Positions 35,979-44,608 are shown, counted from the first letter of the stretch. The stretch: DNA of 64,000 nt from Kribbella catacumbae DSM 19601 (GCF_000372465.1 NZ_AQUZ01000027.1:1-64000), one strand, 5' to 3'. The notes: a model not told the origin generated them from the sequence alone. A program made the numbers and translations.

Positions 35979-36476
35979 TCAACCCGTCAGTTCGAGGCCG
36001 ATGGCAACGAACAAGCCCGTGGCGCTCAGCTCAGAGTCCTTGCCGCTGCGCCGGTCGCGAAGCGTCAGGCTGGTAACACGCTCATTGCCGCGCACCGCGA
36101 CGACCTCCGAGTTCAGGACGAAGCGGATCTTGCCGTTCTTCTCGGCGCGATCCAGCATGATGCGGGAGGCCCGAAACTGCTCGCGGCGGTGGATGACCGT
36201 GACGCTGGAGGCGAACTTGGTCAGGAAGGTTGCCTCCTCTGGACCCATGACGCCCTCGCGGAAACCGGGAAAGTTCTCGACCTCGGTGGTAGTCATGAGT
36301 GCCCCACCGAAGTCGGTTCCTTCGAACAGCAGAGGTTGCAACTCCGCCCGCGCAGCGTAGATGGCCGCCGTGTAGCCGGCAGGTCCGGAGCCGATGATGA
36401 TCAGATCGCGAACCGGCCTATCAGAAGGAACCTCCGAGGAGTTCGTGCGCCGGCTCGACGCAGTCTTGTCACTCAC
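35979..36476 (-). pseudogene. trxB: Thioredoxin reductase with large internal deletion and lost C-terminus
   Basis: The frame is open for 165 residues and starts like a normal TrxB (LIIIGSGPAGYTAAIYAARA, TTTEVENFPGF). After EGVMGPE it jumps directly to EATFLTKFASSVTVIHRRE, dropping about 100 residues that include the CxxC redox centre and the start of the NADP site. It stops after VAIGLELTG, where a normal enzyme continues for roughly 60 residues. A working TrxB has about 310-330 residues, so this copy cannot reduce thioredoxin. Its GTG start overlaps the stop of the GntR gene. Confidence 0.85.
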
Positions 36477-37170
36477 CGTCGGTCACCGCCAGATTTGGTT
36501 CGTCAGGCGCGCAACTGATCAGCAGTTGCGCGGTGTGCGCGATGTGGTCGCGCAAGAGGTCCTTGGCACGGTCGGCATCGTGCGACAGCGCGGCCTCCAG
36601 CAGCGCGAGATGCTCACCGGCAATGTCTCGATGAGGCTCATCGCCTAACGACACCGACCAGTGCAGGTACAGTTCGGCCTCCTGCCGTAAGGCGAGTGCC
36701 ATGCTGAGTAGTCGGCCATTGCGGCAGCCAGCCAGCAGGGCGTGATGGAAGGCCACGTGCGCCATCGACCATTCGTCGGTTGGATGGTTCGGCTCGTCGG
36801 TGTCGCGAAATCTGGCGCGCTCGAGAACGTGGTGCGCGGCAACAGCATCCGCTTCCCAGCGCATGTCACCTTCCACTACCGACAACCACAGCACCAGCGA
36901 TTCGATCTCTACTCGCGCCTGGGTCAGTTCGGCCAGGTCTCGATGTGACAGCGATCGCACGGTGTAGCCCCGATGAGCCTTTGCGGTCACCAGGCCTTCG
37001 GCGGTCAGCTTGGTCAGCGCCTCCCGGGCAGCCCCGACGCTGACCCCGTAACGCTCGGCCAACTCCGGAAACTTCAACCGCTCGCCCGGAATCAGCCGAC
37101 CACCGAGTATGTCGTCGCGTAGCGCCTGGTAGACGAGCGTCGTCCGGGTTGACCCTCCGCTCTTGGTCAT
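36469..37170 (-). CDS. GntR-family (FCD) transcriptional regulator
   Basis: A 233-residue FadR-subfamily regulator. The winged HTH is KFPELAERYGVSVGAAREALTKL with the wing GLVTAKAHRGYTV, and a C-terminal all-helical FCD effector domain follows with metal-binding-type His residues (VAFHHALLAGCRN, IAGEHLALLEA). ATG 37170 is 109 bases from the divergent NmrA-type gene. The intergenic palindrome CGAAAGT-N7-ACTTTCG may be its operator. The trxB remnant downstream overlaps its 3' end. Effector unknown. Confidence 0.85.
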   Translation of the reverse strand: MTKSGGSTRTTLVYQALRDDILGGRLIPGERLKFPELAERYGVSVGAAREALTKLTAEGLVTAKAHRGYTVRSLSHRDLAELTQARVEIESLVLWLSVVEGDMRWEADAVAAHHVLERARFRDTDEPNHPTDEWSMAHVAFHHALLAGCRNGRLLSMALALRQEAELYLHWSVSLGDEPHRDIAGEHLALLEAALSHDADRAKDLLRDHIAHTAQLLISCAPDEPNLAVTDGE

Positions 37171-37191
37171 GAGCTGATCCTAGCATTAATA

Positions 37192-37229
37192 CGAAAGTCC
37201 CTTGAACTTTCGAAACTTGGCCCGATAAT
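37192..37229 (+). promoter_or_regulatory. Promoter of the NmrA-type gene with overlapping palindromic operator
   Basis: TTGAAC at 37202-37207 and GATAAT at 37224-37229, 16 bases apart, form a good promoter 51 bases upstream of the NmrA-type start. A perfect 7-bp inverted repeat CGAAAGT (37192-37198) and ACTTTCG (37206-37212) covers the -35 box. That placement suits repression by the divergent GntR protein or by another regulator. Confidence 0.55.
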
Positions 37230-37279
37230 AGAGGCGAGAGCACCGCATATGCGGAGCCCTCGTAGCCTTGGAGGAAGTC

Positions 37280-38125
37280 ATGACCGTCGCGGTAACCGGA
37301 GCCACCGGACAGCTCGGCCGCCTGGTCGTCGAGGCGCTGCTGCGCAAACAGGTGCCCGTCGTAGCGGTTGTGCGGAATCGAGCCAAGGCCGCTGACTTGA
37401 CCGAGCGGGGCGTCGACGTCCGGCAGGCAACGTATGACGATCCCGAATCGCTGGACGTCGCCCTGGCCGGTGTCGACCGCGTGCTGCTCGTTTCCGGCAC
37501 CGAAACTGGTGGCCGGGTCGGACAGCACACCAATGTGGTTCGCGCCGCCGAACACGCGGGGGTGGAACTCCTCGTCTACACAAGCATTCCGAAGGCCGAC
37601 CGCAACGAAATGATTCTGGCGCAGGACCACAAGGCCACCGAGGCCGTACTCGCCGGCGCGACGGTGCCGCGGACCATTCTGCGCAACAGCTGGTACTGGG
37701 AGAACTACACGGGCGGCTTGGCGCACGCCGTGGAGACCGGTGTCCTGTATGGCGCCGCCGGCGAGGGTCGAGTCTCGGGCGCCGCCCGCGCCGACTTCGC
37801 CGAGGCGGCGGCGACCGTGCTCGCAACGGACGGACACGCCGGGCGGGTGTACGAACTCGGAGGCGATGCCATCACGTATGCCGAACTGGCCGACGCCATT
37901 TCAAGGGCCTCAGGCAAGCAAGTTCGCTACCAGGATCTGCCGCCCGCGGAGTTCACGGCCGCGTTGGAGAGAGCCGGAGTACCGGCAGGCTTCGCGCAGG
38001 TACTCGCTGACGCTGACGCGGGCATCGCGAAGGGCATCCTGTCCGTCGACAGCGGCGAGCTGCACGAGCTCATCGGCCGCCCGGCGACCCCCGCGATCGA
38101 GGTGTTCCGCGCTGCTCTGAACTGA
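37280..38125 (+). CDS. NmrA/QorB-like NAD(P)-binding reductase
   Basis: A 281-residue atypical SDR. The Rossmann motif VAVTGATGQLGRLVVEAL starts at residue 3, followed by a pattern of NmrA/QOR2-type proteins (VDVRQATYDDPESLDVALAGVDRVLLVS, LRNSWYWENY, YELGGDAITYAELADAIS). Such proteins reduce quinones or act as redox sensors. ATG 37280 follows GGAGGAAGTC. It is divergent from a GntR gene and ends 18 bases from the convergent response regulator. Confidence 0.85.
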   Translation: MTVAVTGATGQLGRLVVEALLRKQVPVVAVVRNRAKAADLTERGVDVRQATYDDPESLDVALAGVDRVLLVSGTETGGRVGQHTNVVRAAEHAGVELLVYTSIPKADRNEMILAQDHKATEAVLAGATVPRTILRNSWYWENYTGGLAHAVETGVLYGAAGEGRVSGAARADFAEAAATVLATDGHAGRVYELGGDAITYAELADAISRASGKQVRYQDLPPAEFTAALERAGVPAGFAQVLADADAGIAKGILSVDSGELHELIGRPATPAIEVFRAALN

Positions 38126-38143
38126 CCGGGGCCGCGTCTCTGG

Positions 38144-38827
38144 CTAGCTGCGGGGGTCCGACGACATCAAGCCGTTCTTGTAGGCAACGACAACGAGTTG
38201 CGCCCGGTCGCGCGCGCCCAGTTTGGCCATCGCACGTTGCACGTGGGTACGGACGGTGAGAACGCTCAGGTGGAGTTCGGCCGCAATTTCGTCATTGGCC
38301 AATCCGTCAGCAGCCAGCTTCATGACCTCGACCTCGCGATTGGTCAGATCCCGAAGTCCGGGAGTGGCAGGTATCGGCGCGGACTGACTTGGCGGCGAGG
38401 TGGCGACGAACTGCCCGATCAGAGCCTTGGTCGCGCCCGGGGACAGCAGACTTTCACCTTCTGCAACAGTTCGGATGCCCGCCAGCAAGGCGTCAGTGGT
38501 GACGTACTTGCCGAGGAACCCGCTGGCGCCCGCGCGTAGGGCACGGGCAACGTGTTCGTCGTTCTCGAATGTCGTAAGGATCAGCACGCGCGTGTTCGCC
38601 AGGGTGCTGTCGGCACAGATGGCCTCAGTGGCGGTCAGGCCGTCGGTACCCGGCATCCGCACATCCATCACGACGACGTCGGGCCGGTGGACCCGGGCGA
38701 GGGCGATGGCTTGGGCGCCGTCTTCGGCTTCGGCGACAACCTCGAGGTCATCGCAGGAATCGATGAGCATCCGGAAGGTTCCTCGCAGCAGAGCCTGGTC
38801 GTCGGCAAGGAGGACACGGATGGTCAT
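38144..38827 (-). CDS. LuxR-type (NarL family) response regulator
   Basis: A 227-residue response regulator. The receiver domain has acidic pair Asp9/Asp10 (LLADDQ), phospho-acceptor Asp55 (VVVMDVRMPG), Thr in LILTTFENDEH and Lys in GASGFLGKYV. The C-terminal LuxR HTH reads LTNREVEVMKLAADGLANDEIA and LSVLTVRTHVQRAMAKLG. It is the partner of the kinase encoded four bases upstream. Target genes unknown. Confidence 0.92.
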   Translation of the reverse strand: MTIRVLLADDQALLRGTFRMLIDSCDDLEVVAEAEDGAQAIALARVHRPDVVVMDVRMPGTDGLTATEAICADSTLANTRVLILTTFENDEHVARALRAGASGFLGKYVTTDALLAGIRTVAEGESLLSPGATKALIGQFVATSPPSQSAPIPATPGLRDLTNREVEVMKLAADGLANDEIAAELHLSVLTVRTHVQRAMAKLGARDRAQLVVVAYKNGLMSSDPRS

Positions 38828-38831
38828 AGCG

Positions 38832-40043
38832 TCACCTGCCTGATTCGGGTGCGGTGCGTGGGAGTTCGGGCGCTTGAGGCTGCAGCGGAAGTGTTGTCAG
38901 GACCTCGAAGCCGGTCTCGTTGCCGTTGACCTCCAGGTGGCCGCCGACAGCTTGGGCACGCTCTCGCATCCCGAGGATGCCGTAGCCGCCGCTGTCCGCC
39001 GGCCCCGCGTGGGCGTCGCTGGTCTCGTTGGTGACCCGGATGGTGAGTCGGGAGCTGCCGTAGGTGAGTCGCAGAGATGCCGCGGGCGCTGCCGAGTACT
39101 TGGTGGCGTTGGTGAGCGCCTCCTGGATGATGCGATATGCGGTGAGGTCGACGCCAGGCGGGACTTCTTGTGGCTCGCCTTCGACTTCGAAGTCGACTTT
39201 TAGCCCTGCGGAATTGCAGGCCTCCAAGAGGTTGGGGAGTTGAGCCAAGCCCGGCGCCGGCTCGAGCGTGTCCGCGTCGGTGTCGCTGACGCTGCGCAGT
39301 ACCCCGAGAGTCGCGCGCAGTTCGAGCATGACGGTCGAGGTGGTGACTTGGAGGTCGGCCAGGAGCTTCTTGGATACCTCCGAATCTGTACCGAGCAGGT
39401 GGGCAGCAGTACCCGCCTGGGCATTCGCGACTGCCATGTGGTGGGCCACCACGTCGTGGAGATCACGCGCGATCCGCATCCGCTCCTCCGCGACTCTGAG
39501 CCGTGCCTCTTCTTCGCGGGTGCGTTCGGCGTACTCGGCACGGGCATGGACCGCATCGAGGTAAGCGCGATGCAGCTGAGACCTGCTGCCCAGGACCAAC
39601 GGAAGCAGCAACCACAGTGCCGGGCCGGCTGTCCGCAGCAGGGCGGCTTGGTCGATCTTCAACCCCACCGCTATCGCTACCACCAATACCGTCGCGATGC
39701 CGCCGTAAGTCCAAGCTGTTGTGGTCGTTGTCTTGGCAGCAAGCCAATACAGGGCAACCATCAGCGGGGCAAGCAGCAGGGGGGACAGGACATAGCCGAT
39801 AGCGCCGATACTGACCACACAGACAGTGGTCACGATGACGATCGTTCGTGGGTAGCGCCGCGCCTGGAACAGCGCAAGGCAGGCAACCACAGCCAGCGCC
39901 TCGGCGATCCAGCCGTCCGCCGGCCTCTCTCCATTGGGGCTCGCCAGGTTCGCCCCCAGGATCGCTCCGCCGAGCAACGCAAGCACGATGACGGCATCGG
40001 TCAGCCAGGGACGCCGTTCGGCGTACAGTTCCGAACCGACCAT
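38832..40043 (-). CDS. Sensor histidine kinase (NarL/DesK type)
   Basis: A 403-residue membrane kinase. The N-terminal half has about five hydrophobic helices and almost no extracellular loop, so it probably senses a membrane signal. A HisKA_3 dimerisation domain follows with phospho-acceptor His196 (IARDLHDVVAHH), then an HATPase domain ending GGYGILGMRERAQAVGG. ATG 40043 follows GAGGAAGAGCAC. It forms a two-gene operon with the downstream response regulator. Confidence 0.9.
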   Translation of the reverse strand: MVGSELYAERRPWLTDAVIVLALLGGAILGANLASPNGERPADGWIAEALAVVACLALFQARRYPRTIVIVTTVCVVSIGAIGYVLSPLLLAPLMVALYWLAAKTTTTTAWTYGGIATVLVVAIAVGLKIDQAALLRTAGPALWLLLPLVLGSRSQLHRAYLDAVHARAEYAERTREEEARLRVAEERMRIARDLHDVVAHHMAVANAQAGTAAHLLGTDSEVSKKLLADLQVTTSTVMLELRATLGVLRSVSDTDADTLEPAPGLAQLPNLLEACNSAGLKVDFEVEGEPQEVPPGVDLTAYRIIQEALTNATKYSAAPAASLRLTYGSSRLTIRVTNETSDAHAGPADSGGYGILGMRERAQAVGGHLEVNGNETGFEVLTTLPLQPQAPELPRTAPESGR

Positions 40044-40260
40044 GTGCTCTTCCTCGTCACGTCTCTTGTGCAGGTGGTCTGGAGGCAAACATGATGCTCG
40101 AAGAGCGGTCCTGTACCACCAGACGCGGCGAATCCGATTCTGCCGCAACAACTCCTCCACGAAGGGGCCAGAGCTTTGCCAGCCTAGCACTCAACCGCGG
40201 AGCGCCCAGGGCGCGACGAGTACGGGCCACGGAAGTTTCGGATCTTCGCCACGGCAGCAA

Positions 40261-40821
40261 TCAGCTGGAACCATGCGCCCTCGCGGACTTGTACGGGCTC
40301 ACGTTCGCGATCGACTTTCCGTCCTTGCTGAATTCGAGCAGAGCTCGATACGTCAGCCCAATACGAGCGTCAGCCCACAGTCCTTGCACCGGGTCGATGC
40401 GATAAAAGATCTGCATTCCCCGGTCGGGCGTTTTGATGTTGTCGAAGAGCGATGTGTCGGACGCCCACGGAAACTGCTCCAAACTGATCTTCGAAGCATG
40501 GCGGATCTCTTCGAGGTCGGTGACCATGGTCGCCAGCCCCTGGACTTGTAGAGACCGGGTCGTAAAGCGACCATAAAACCCGTCTGGGGGAAGGTATGCG
40601 ATCTCGTAGCTGACGTTCGGGTTATGCTGTATGTGATCACACTTGCGGGTGTTCTTGAAGGTGTGCATATATACGACGACGCCGTCCCCGGCGAGATGCA
40701 TTCTCGCCGCCGATGGCCGGCCTTCGGAGTCGATCGTGGCCAGACTTGAAAGCTCTTCGGTCCGCAACAACTCGACGATTTCCGATTCGATCTCGGGGAT
40801 CGTCGGTTCAGACTTAGCCAT
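40261..40821 (-). CDS. PPOX-fold flavin/F420-type oxidoreductase
   Basis: A 186-residue split-barrel protein of the pyridoxamine-phosphate-oxidase-like superfamily: LSSLATIDSEGRPSAARM, GVVVYMHTFKNTRKCDHIQHNPNVSYEI. The family includes FMN- and F420-dependent reductases and haem-binding proteins, and no feature here decides the cofactor. ATG 40821 follows AAGGAGCAATC. It is last in a five-gene operon running from 44481 and is separated from the ABM gene by 50 bases. In context it may reduce a quinone or unsaturated intermediate. Confidence 0.75.
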   Translation of the reverse strand: MAKSEPTIPEIESEIVELLRTEELSSLATIDSEGRPSAARMHLAGDGVVVYMHTFKNTRKCDHIQHNPNVSYEIAYLPPDGFYGRFTTRSLQVQGLATMVTDLEEIRHASKISLEQFPWASDTSLFDNIKTPDRGMQIFYRIDPVQGLWADARIGLTYRALLEFSKDGKSIANVSPYKSARAHGSS

Positions 40822-40871
40822 GATTGCTCCTTCTGGTGATGATCGATAGTTGCCGCAGAACCTTCAACTCG

Positions 40872-41666
40872 TCAGTCGACGCACACGTTCGGTACCGACG
40901 CCCGGGAGAGCGCCTGTCGGTAACAACGCATCCCAGCGGGGTAGCCGGCGAACACAGCCGGGAAACCCGGATCGGAGACTGCATCCTGCAGAGCATCCAC
41001 GGATTCCCAAACCGCGAGATTGACCAGAATGTTGCTGCTGCCGATGCCGCGGTACAGCTGTGCCTGAATGAACCCTGGCCGGCCCTTCAGGTACGCACCT
41101 GTCTTTTGGTAGGCCGCGATCGCCTGATCTACCGTGCCGCTGGGCACCACGAAGACATCCAGTAAGGTGAAGCCGCCCTTCGTAGCCCCGAACTGCGTCG
41201 CCAGAGGCACCTCCGGACACAGCTCGACGTACTCGATGACCGACTCCCGCGAGATGCCCTGACCGTTCTGCGCGACGGCCGCCGGCGGGTTCCACGGCGC
41301 GCCGAGACAGACTCCGGGCACTTCGACGGGCCGCACCAGGTGCGGGTAGGCAGCCGAACCATCCGGGTAGGTAGGCAACAATTCCTGAAACTCAGGGCTC
41401 ATGAAGGCGTTCTGCAGGTCCTTGGCCGATTCCCAGTTGGCGACATTGGTCACTACACGGCCGGCCGTTCCGCGATACAGCTGCTGGGAAATGTTCCCGG
41501 GCTTGGTCTTCATGACCTCCGAGTCCAGGCGCCACACCTCGACGACCTCCTCCTCCATGCCAGCGGGTGTCACGAAGGTATTCACCATCGTGACCGGCCC
41601 CTCTCCAGAATCGCTCAGCTGAGCCATGAATGGCGCCTCGGGGGCGTAATCGTTCAGCGTGATCAT
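40872..41666 (-). CDS. Double-domain ABM (antibiotic biosynthesis monooxygenase-like) protein
   Basis: A 264-residue protein made of two ABM ferredoxin-like repeats. The first is VTMVNTFVTPAGMEEEVVEVW to LQNAFMSPEFQ; the second is FTLLDVFVVPSGTVDQAIAAY to LQDAVSDPGFP. Both contain an S/FQxQLYRG strand (ISQQLYRG, IQAQLYRG) and a W-E-S segment. ABM proteins include cofactor-free quinone-forming oxygenases and haem-degrading enzymes, normally as dimers of single domains; this fusion would act as a built-in dimer. Start ATG 41666 overlaps the MBL stop. It may oxidise a phenolic intermediate. Confidence 0.75.
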   Translation of the reverse strand: MITLNDYAPEAPFMAQLSDSGEGPVTMVNTFVTPAGMEEEVVEVWRLDSEVMKTKPGNISQQLYRGTAGRVVTNVANWESAKDLQNAFMSPEFQELLPTYPDGSAAYPHLVRPVEVPGVCLGAPWNPPAAVAQNGQGISRESVIEYVELCPEVPLATQFGATKGGFTLLDVFVVPSGTVDQAIAAYQKTGAYLKGRPGFIQAQLYRGIGSSNILVNLAVWESVDALQDAVSDPGFPAVFAGYPAGMRCYRQALSRASVPNVCVD

Positions 41667-42364
41667 GGGCTGTCTTCCTTACTCTGGGGCGACGACGTCG
41701 GGAGAGGTTGAGATACACCGTGTTCGAGAAGGAGTAGTTCGGTCTCCGCCGGCGCAAGGTCCCGCAGCAGACTGCAATGCATGTTCTGGTGGATCGGCGC
41801 GAGGCCGGCCTGATGGATCGGCACCGCGAGCCGCGGTGCCACCGCCCGCAGGTAGTCGACACCCTCCCCGATCTTCATCCAGGGACCACCGATGGGAAGA
41901 AGCAGGACGTCCACCGGAGCAGACACTTCATCGAGAGCATCACCGGGGTGCAGCAGACTGCCCCCGTTGATGAGGTAGCCGTTGTTCGGCACGATCGGAA
42001 GCTCAGAGTGGATGCAGGCATGCTCGCCGCCTACTACCTCGACATCGACACCGCGCAGTCTGACCTTGTCCCCCGGCCCGACGACACGCATTCGATCTTG
42101 TGCGATACCGCCTTGGTCGCCGAGCGTGGCCTGACAGTGAGCGCCGAGGACAACCTCGGCCTCCGGGTTATTGGCCAAGAGTCTGCCGAGTCGCTCGCCA
42201 TCCAGGTGATCAGGATGGGCATGGGTGATCAGAACGACGTCGATGCCGAGCAAGCTGTCGAAGTCCGCAGAGTAGGTCCCGGGGTCGAACAGCAAGCGGA
42301 CGGTTCTCTCACCAACCGGAAGTTCCGCCAGCACGCAGGCATGCCCGTAGTGCGTGAGATCCAT
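41663..42364 (-). CDS. Metallo-beta-lactamase-fold hydrolase
   Basis: About 233 residues with the MBL signature THAHPDHLDG plus further metal ligands (GGEHACIHSE, LLHPGDA, VPIHQAGLAPIHQ). It belongs to the UlaG/YcjY-like group of small MBL hydrolases that often open lactones. The start at 42364 (MDLTHYGHAC) matches the family N-terminus and has GAGGA upstream; an in-frame ATG at 42385 is the alternative. The stop overlaps the ABM start (ATGA). In this operon it could hydrolyse a lactone or ester formed after ring oxidation. Confidence 0.8.
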   Translation of the reverse strand: MDLTHYGHACVLAELPVGERTVRLLFDPGTYSADFDSLLGIDVVLITHAHPDHLDGERLGRLLANNPEAEVVLGAHCQATLGDQGGIAQDRMRVVGPGDKVRLRGVDVEVVGGEHACIHSELPIVPNNGYLINGGSLLHPGDALDEVSAPVDVLLLPIGGPWMKIGEGVDYLRAVAPRLAVPIHQAGLAPIHQNMHCSLLRDLAPAETELLLLEHGVSQPLPTSSPQSKEDSP

Positions 42365-42391
42365 CCTGATGCCATCCTCGCTCATCGTCGG

Positions 42392-43489
42392 CTACGGATT
42401 GACGATCGTCATCCACATGGGCTTCTCGCGTTGCTGCATCTGCTGGATTGCGGTGACAGTCTCGGCGAGCGGGAAATGGTGAGTGATCAGATCGTCGACG
42501 TTGACAGCACCGATCTCGAGCAGCCTCAGCACGTCGACGACGTCATTGCGGGTGGTGCCGCGCGTGCCGATGAATCGCCAGCAGTTGCCCATCATCGCGA
42601 TGGGCGGGATCGGCAGGGGGATCGTGTTACCTCCCATGTGCGCGAGAACCCCGCCCGTCGCCAACGCCGCCATCGCATGACCGGTGATGGGACTGGCAGG
42701 CACGAAGTCCAGAACCGCGTCGACACCCTGCGGCACCAGCCGCCGGAGCGCCTGAGTTAGGTCATTGGCCGACTCCCAGCCCTCAGGGAGATTCTCGGTC
42801 GCGATGGAATCGACAGGGATGCCGTCGGCCAACTGCTCGACCGCCCGCAGGCGCTCCGCACTCCGGCCCACCAGAATCAACCGGCCGACACCGAACTGCT
42901 TCGCGAACTTGACGGTCGCTGTGCCCATCGTTCCGGTCGCCGCGGTGATCACCACGGTCGCCGCCCGCGGAAGCTCGGCAACCTTCAGGATACGTACGGC
43001 GTTGGCCAGGTCGTGCATCTTCGCCCCGACATCGAAACTCACGTTCTCGGGCAACCGGTCGACCAGCCAATGCGGAACGCGCACGTACTCGGCAAGCCCG
43101 CCGTCGTGGTACCGCTCGTAGAGCGGCAGCGGCCCGTTGCTGAAGGCCGCATGACCGATCATGGCGTACTGAGCGCACAACATCTCGCGGTCGGATCGGC
43201 AGTGGACACACCTGCCGCAGGTCAGCTGCGGGTGCACCCGGACCCGCTCACCGGCTGAGAAACCTGGGACGTCAGATCCAATCTCTGACACAGTGCCGGC
43301 GATCTCATGGCCTAGGATCGTCGGCAGCTGCTTGAAAGCCCCCATCTTCAACAGGGACATCATTCCGGGGGCCAAGCCAGCAGACTCGACCTTCACAACC
43401 ACCTCACCAAGCCCTGGCTTGGGCACCGGGACCTCTTCCACCACAAGGCCGCTCTCGCCATCGTGGGCCCGTACAGCGAGCATGTTCAT
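42392..43489 (-). CDS. Zinc-dependent medium-chain alcohol dehydrogenase
   Basis: A 365-residue MDR dehydrogenase. It has the catalytic-zinc GHEIAGTVSEIGSDV region, the structural-zinc loop CGRCVHCRSDREMLC and a Rossmann segment VVITAATGTMGTATVKFA. The Rossmann motif is the quinone-reductase-like AATGTMG form. ATG 43489 overlaps the bicupin stop (ATGA), and the MBL gene follows closely. It likely oxidises or reduces an alcohol/aldehyde intermediate of the operon's pathway. Confidence 0.88.
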   Translation of the reverse strand: MNMLAVRAHDGESGLVVEEVPVPKPGLGEVVVKVESAGLAPGMMSLLKMGAFKQLPTILGHEIAGTVSEIGSDVPGFSAGERVRVHPQLTCGRCVHCRSDREMLCAQYAMIGHAAFSNGPLPLYERYHDGGLAEYVRVPHWLVDRLPENVSFDVGAKMHDLANAVRILKVAELPRAATVVITAATGTMGTATVKFAKQFGVGRLILVGRSAERLRAVEQLADGIPVDSIATENLPEGWESANDLTQALRRLVPQGVDAVLDFVPASPITGHAMAALATGGVLAHMGGNTIPLPIPPIAMMGNCWRFIGTRGTTRNDVVDVLRLLEIGAVNVDDLITHHFPLAETVTAIQQMQQREKPMWMTIVNP

Positions 43490-44481
43490 GCCCGACTCCT
43501 TTCGATGGCGGCTGCCAGCCGCTCCGGCGAGTAGGGATCCGCAGTGCGATTGGTCTCGACGACCTGCGGCAGTTCGAGATGTGACAACAGGCTGATGTGC
43601 GTCGACGACCCATCGGGGATGCTGGCATGCGCCAAGCCGAGGGGAATCCGCACGAAGTCGCCCGGACGCAGATCGACGATGCCCCGCTGCGTCACCAGCG
43701 TGCGGGTTCCAGAAACCTGGTACTGAATCTCGTCGGCATCGAGGGTCTGCCGGTATCGCCGGGTGCCGTCACCAGCGGTCGCGTTGACGTATCCGAGTCG
43801 AACCGTCGACGTAGCGTACAGCCAGGTGGAGCCGACAGGGGCGCCAATCGAATGCACTGGCATCCGCTCCGGCTCGGCATGCACGCGTTCGAGAAGCAGC
43901 GTCTCGTCCACCGGAAAGACCGCGATGTCGTGTCCGACCGAACCCATGCACTGGGTGAGCGCCTCATTGACCGCACCAGGTTGCCAACCGGGGAACGGCG
44001 GCATCACCGGTTGCGACGTCCGGGTCGGCCCTACCAGCTCGGCGACCGGCGCCGGCAGGTAGAAGAGCAGGTGGCTCTCCTGGCGGCCGTAGTTGTCGTG
44101 TCCAACCCCGCGCGGGATCCGGGAGAATTCCCCAGGGCGGTGCTCGATGACACCGAGCTCGGTCATCAGCGTGCGTGCACCGTCGATCTGGTAGGAGATC
44201 TCGTCGACATCGCAGTTGCGGTGATAGAACGGCTGCCGGCCGTTCATGACCTGCCACTCGACCCGGAGCTGGTCGTTCTCGTAGACCCCTCGTGGGGGCG
44301 CGAACTTCTGCTCTACGTACTCCTGCGGAAAGTGCACCACAGGCAAGGGCTCGTAGTCATTCCAAAGCTTGATCGGCAGCTTGCTCGGATGCGGAGGCGC
44401 TAGCAGCAGGTGCTCGTCACGGTCGATGCTGCGTAGCGGCCGGCCGGATCCGATGACCATGACGTCTTCGATGACGCTCAT
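43486..44481 (-). CDS. Bicupin, homogentisate/gentisate-dioxygenase-like
   Basis: A 331-residue protein with two homologous cupin halves: DEISYQIDGARTLMTELG with RPGEFSRIPRGVGHDN, and DEIQYQVSGTRTLVTQRG with RPGDFVRIPLGLAHAS. The first half keeps His/Glu metal ligands (YHRNCDVDEISY), while the second has Arg at the first His position (RYRQTLDADEIQY). Only the N-terminal site should therefore bind iron. The layout recalls homogentisate 1,2-dioxygenase and related ring-cleaving bicupins, but the length is shorter and the substrate is unknown. ATG 44481 follows GAGGAGGTGCCTC. It heads the operon to 40261 and is preceded by paired MarR-type palindromes. Confidence 0.72.
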   Translation of the reverse strand: MSVIEDVMVIGSGRPLRSIDRDEHLLLAPPHPSKLPIKLWNDYEPLPVVHFPQEYVEQKFAPPRGVYENDQLRVEWQVMNGRQPFYHRNCDVDEISYQIDGARTLMTELGVIEHRPGEFSRIPRGVGHDNYGRQESHLLFYLPAPVAELVGPTRTSQPVMPPFPGWQPGAVNEALTQCMGSVGHDIAVFPVDETLLLERVHAEPERMPVHSIGAPVGSTWLYATSTVRLGYVNATAGDGTRRYRQTLDADEIQYQVSGTRTLVTQRGIVDLRPGDFVRIPLGLAHASIPDGSSTHISLLSHLELPQVVETNRTADPYSPERLAAAIERSRA

Positions 44482-44568
44482 GAGGCACCTCCTCGTCTCG
44501 GGAACCCGCCTGACCTTGCCGACGGCCACTCCGAAAGGGCCCATCGAGCGGCGGCGGCCACTCGGACA

Positions 44569-44608
44569 TTGTTATCAACCTAGCTGATATATGTCAACGT
44601 TCCTGATA
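44569..44608 (-). promoter_or_regulatory. Bicupin-operon promoter with two tandem MarR-type operators
   Basis: Two 17-bp palindromes of the form TRTCAAC-N3-GYTGAYA lie at 44573-44589 (TATCAACCTAGCTGATA) and 44592-44608 (TGTCAACGTTCCTGATA), 19 bases apart. Read on the minus strand they embed TTGACA (44597-44592) and TAACAA (44574-44569) at exactly 17-base spacing, about 90 bases upstream of the bicupin start. Binding would occlude the promoter. The plus-strand GntR gene starts 96 bases to the other side and could be under the same control. Confidence 0.75.
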
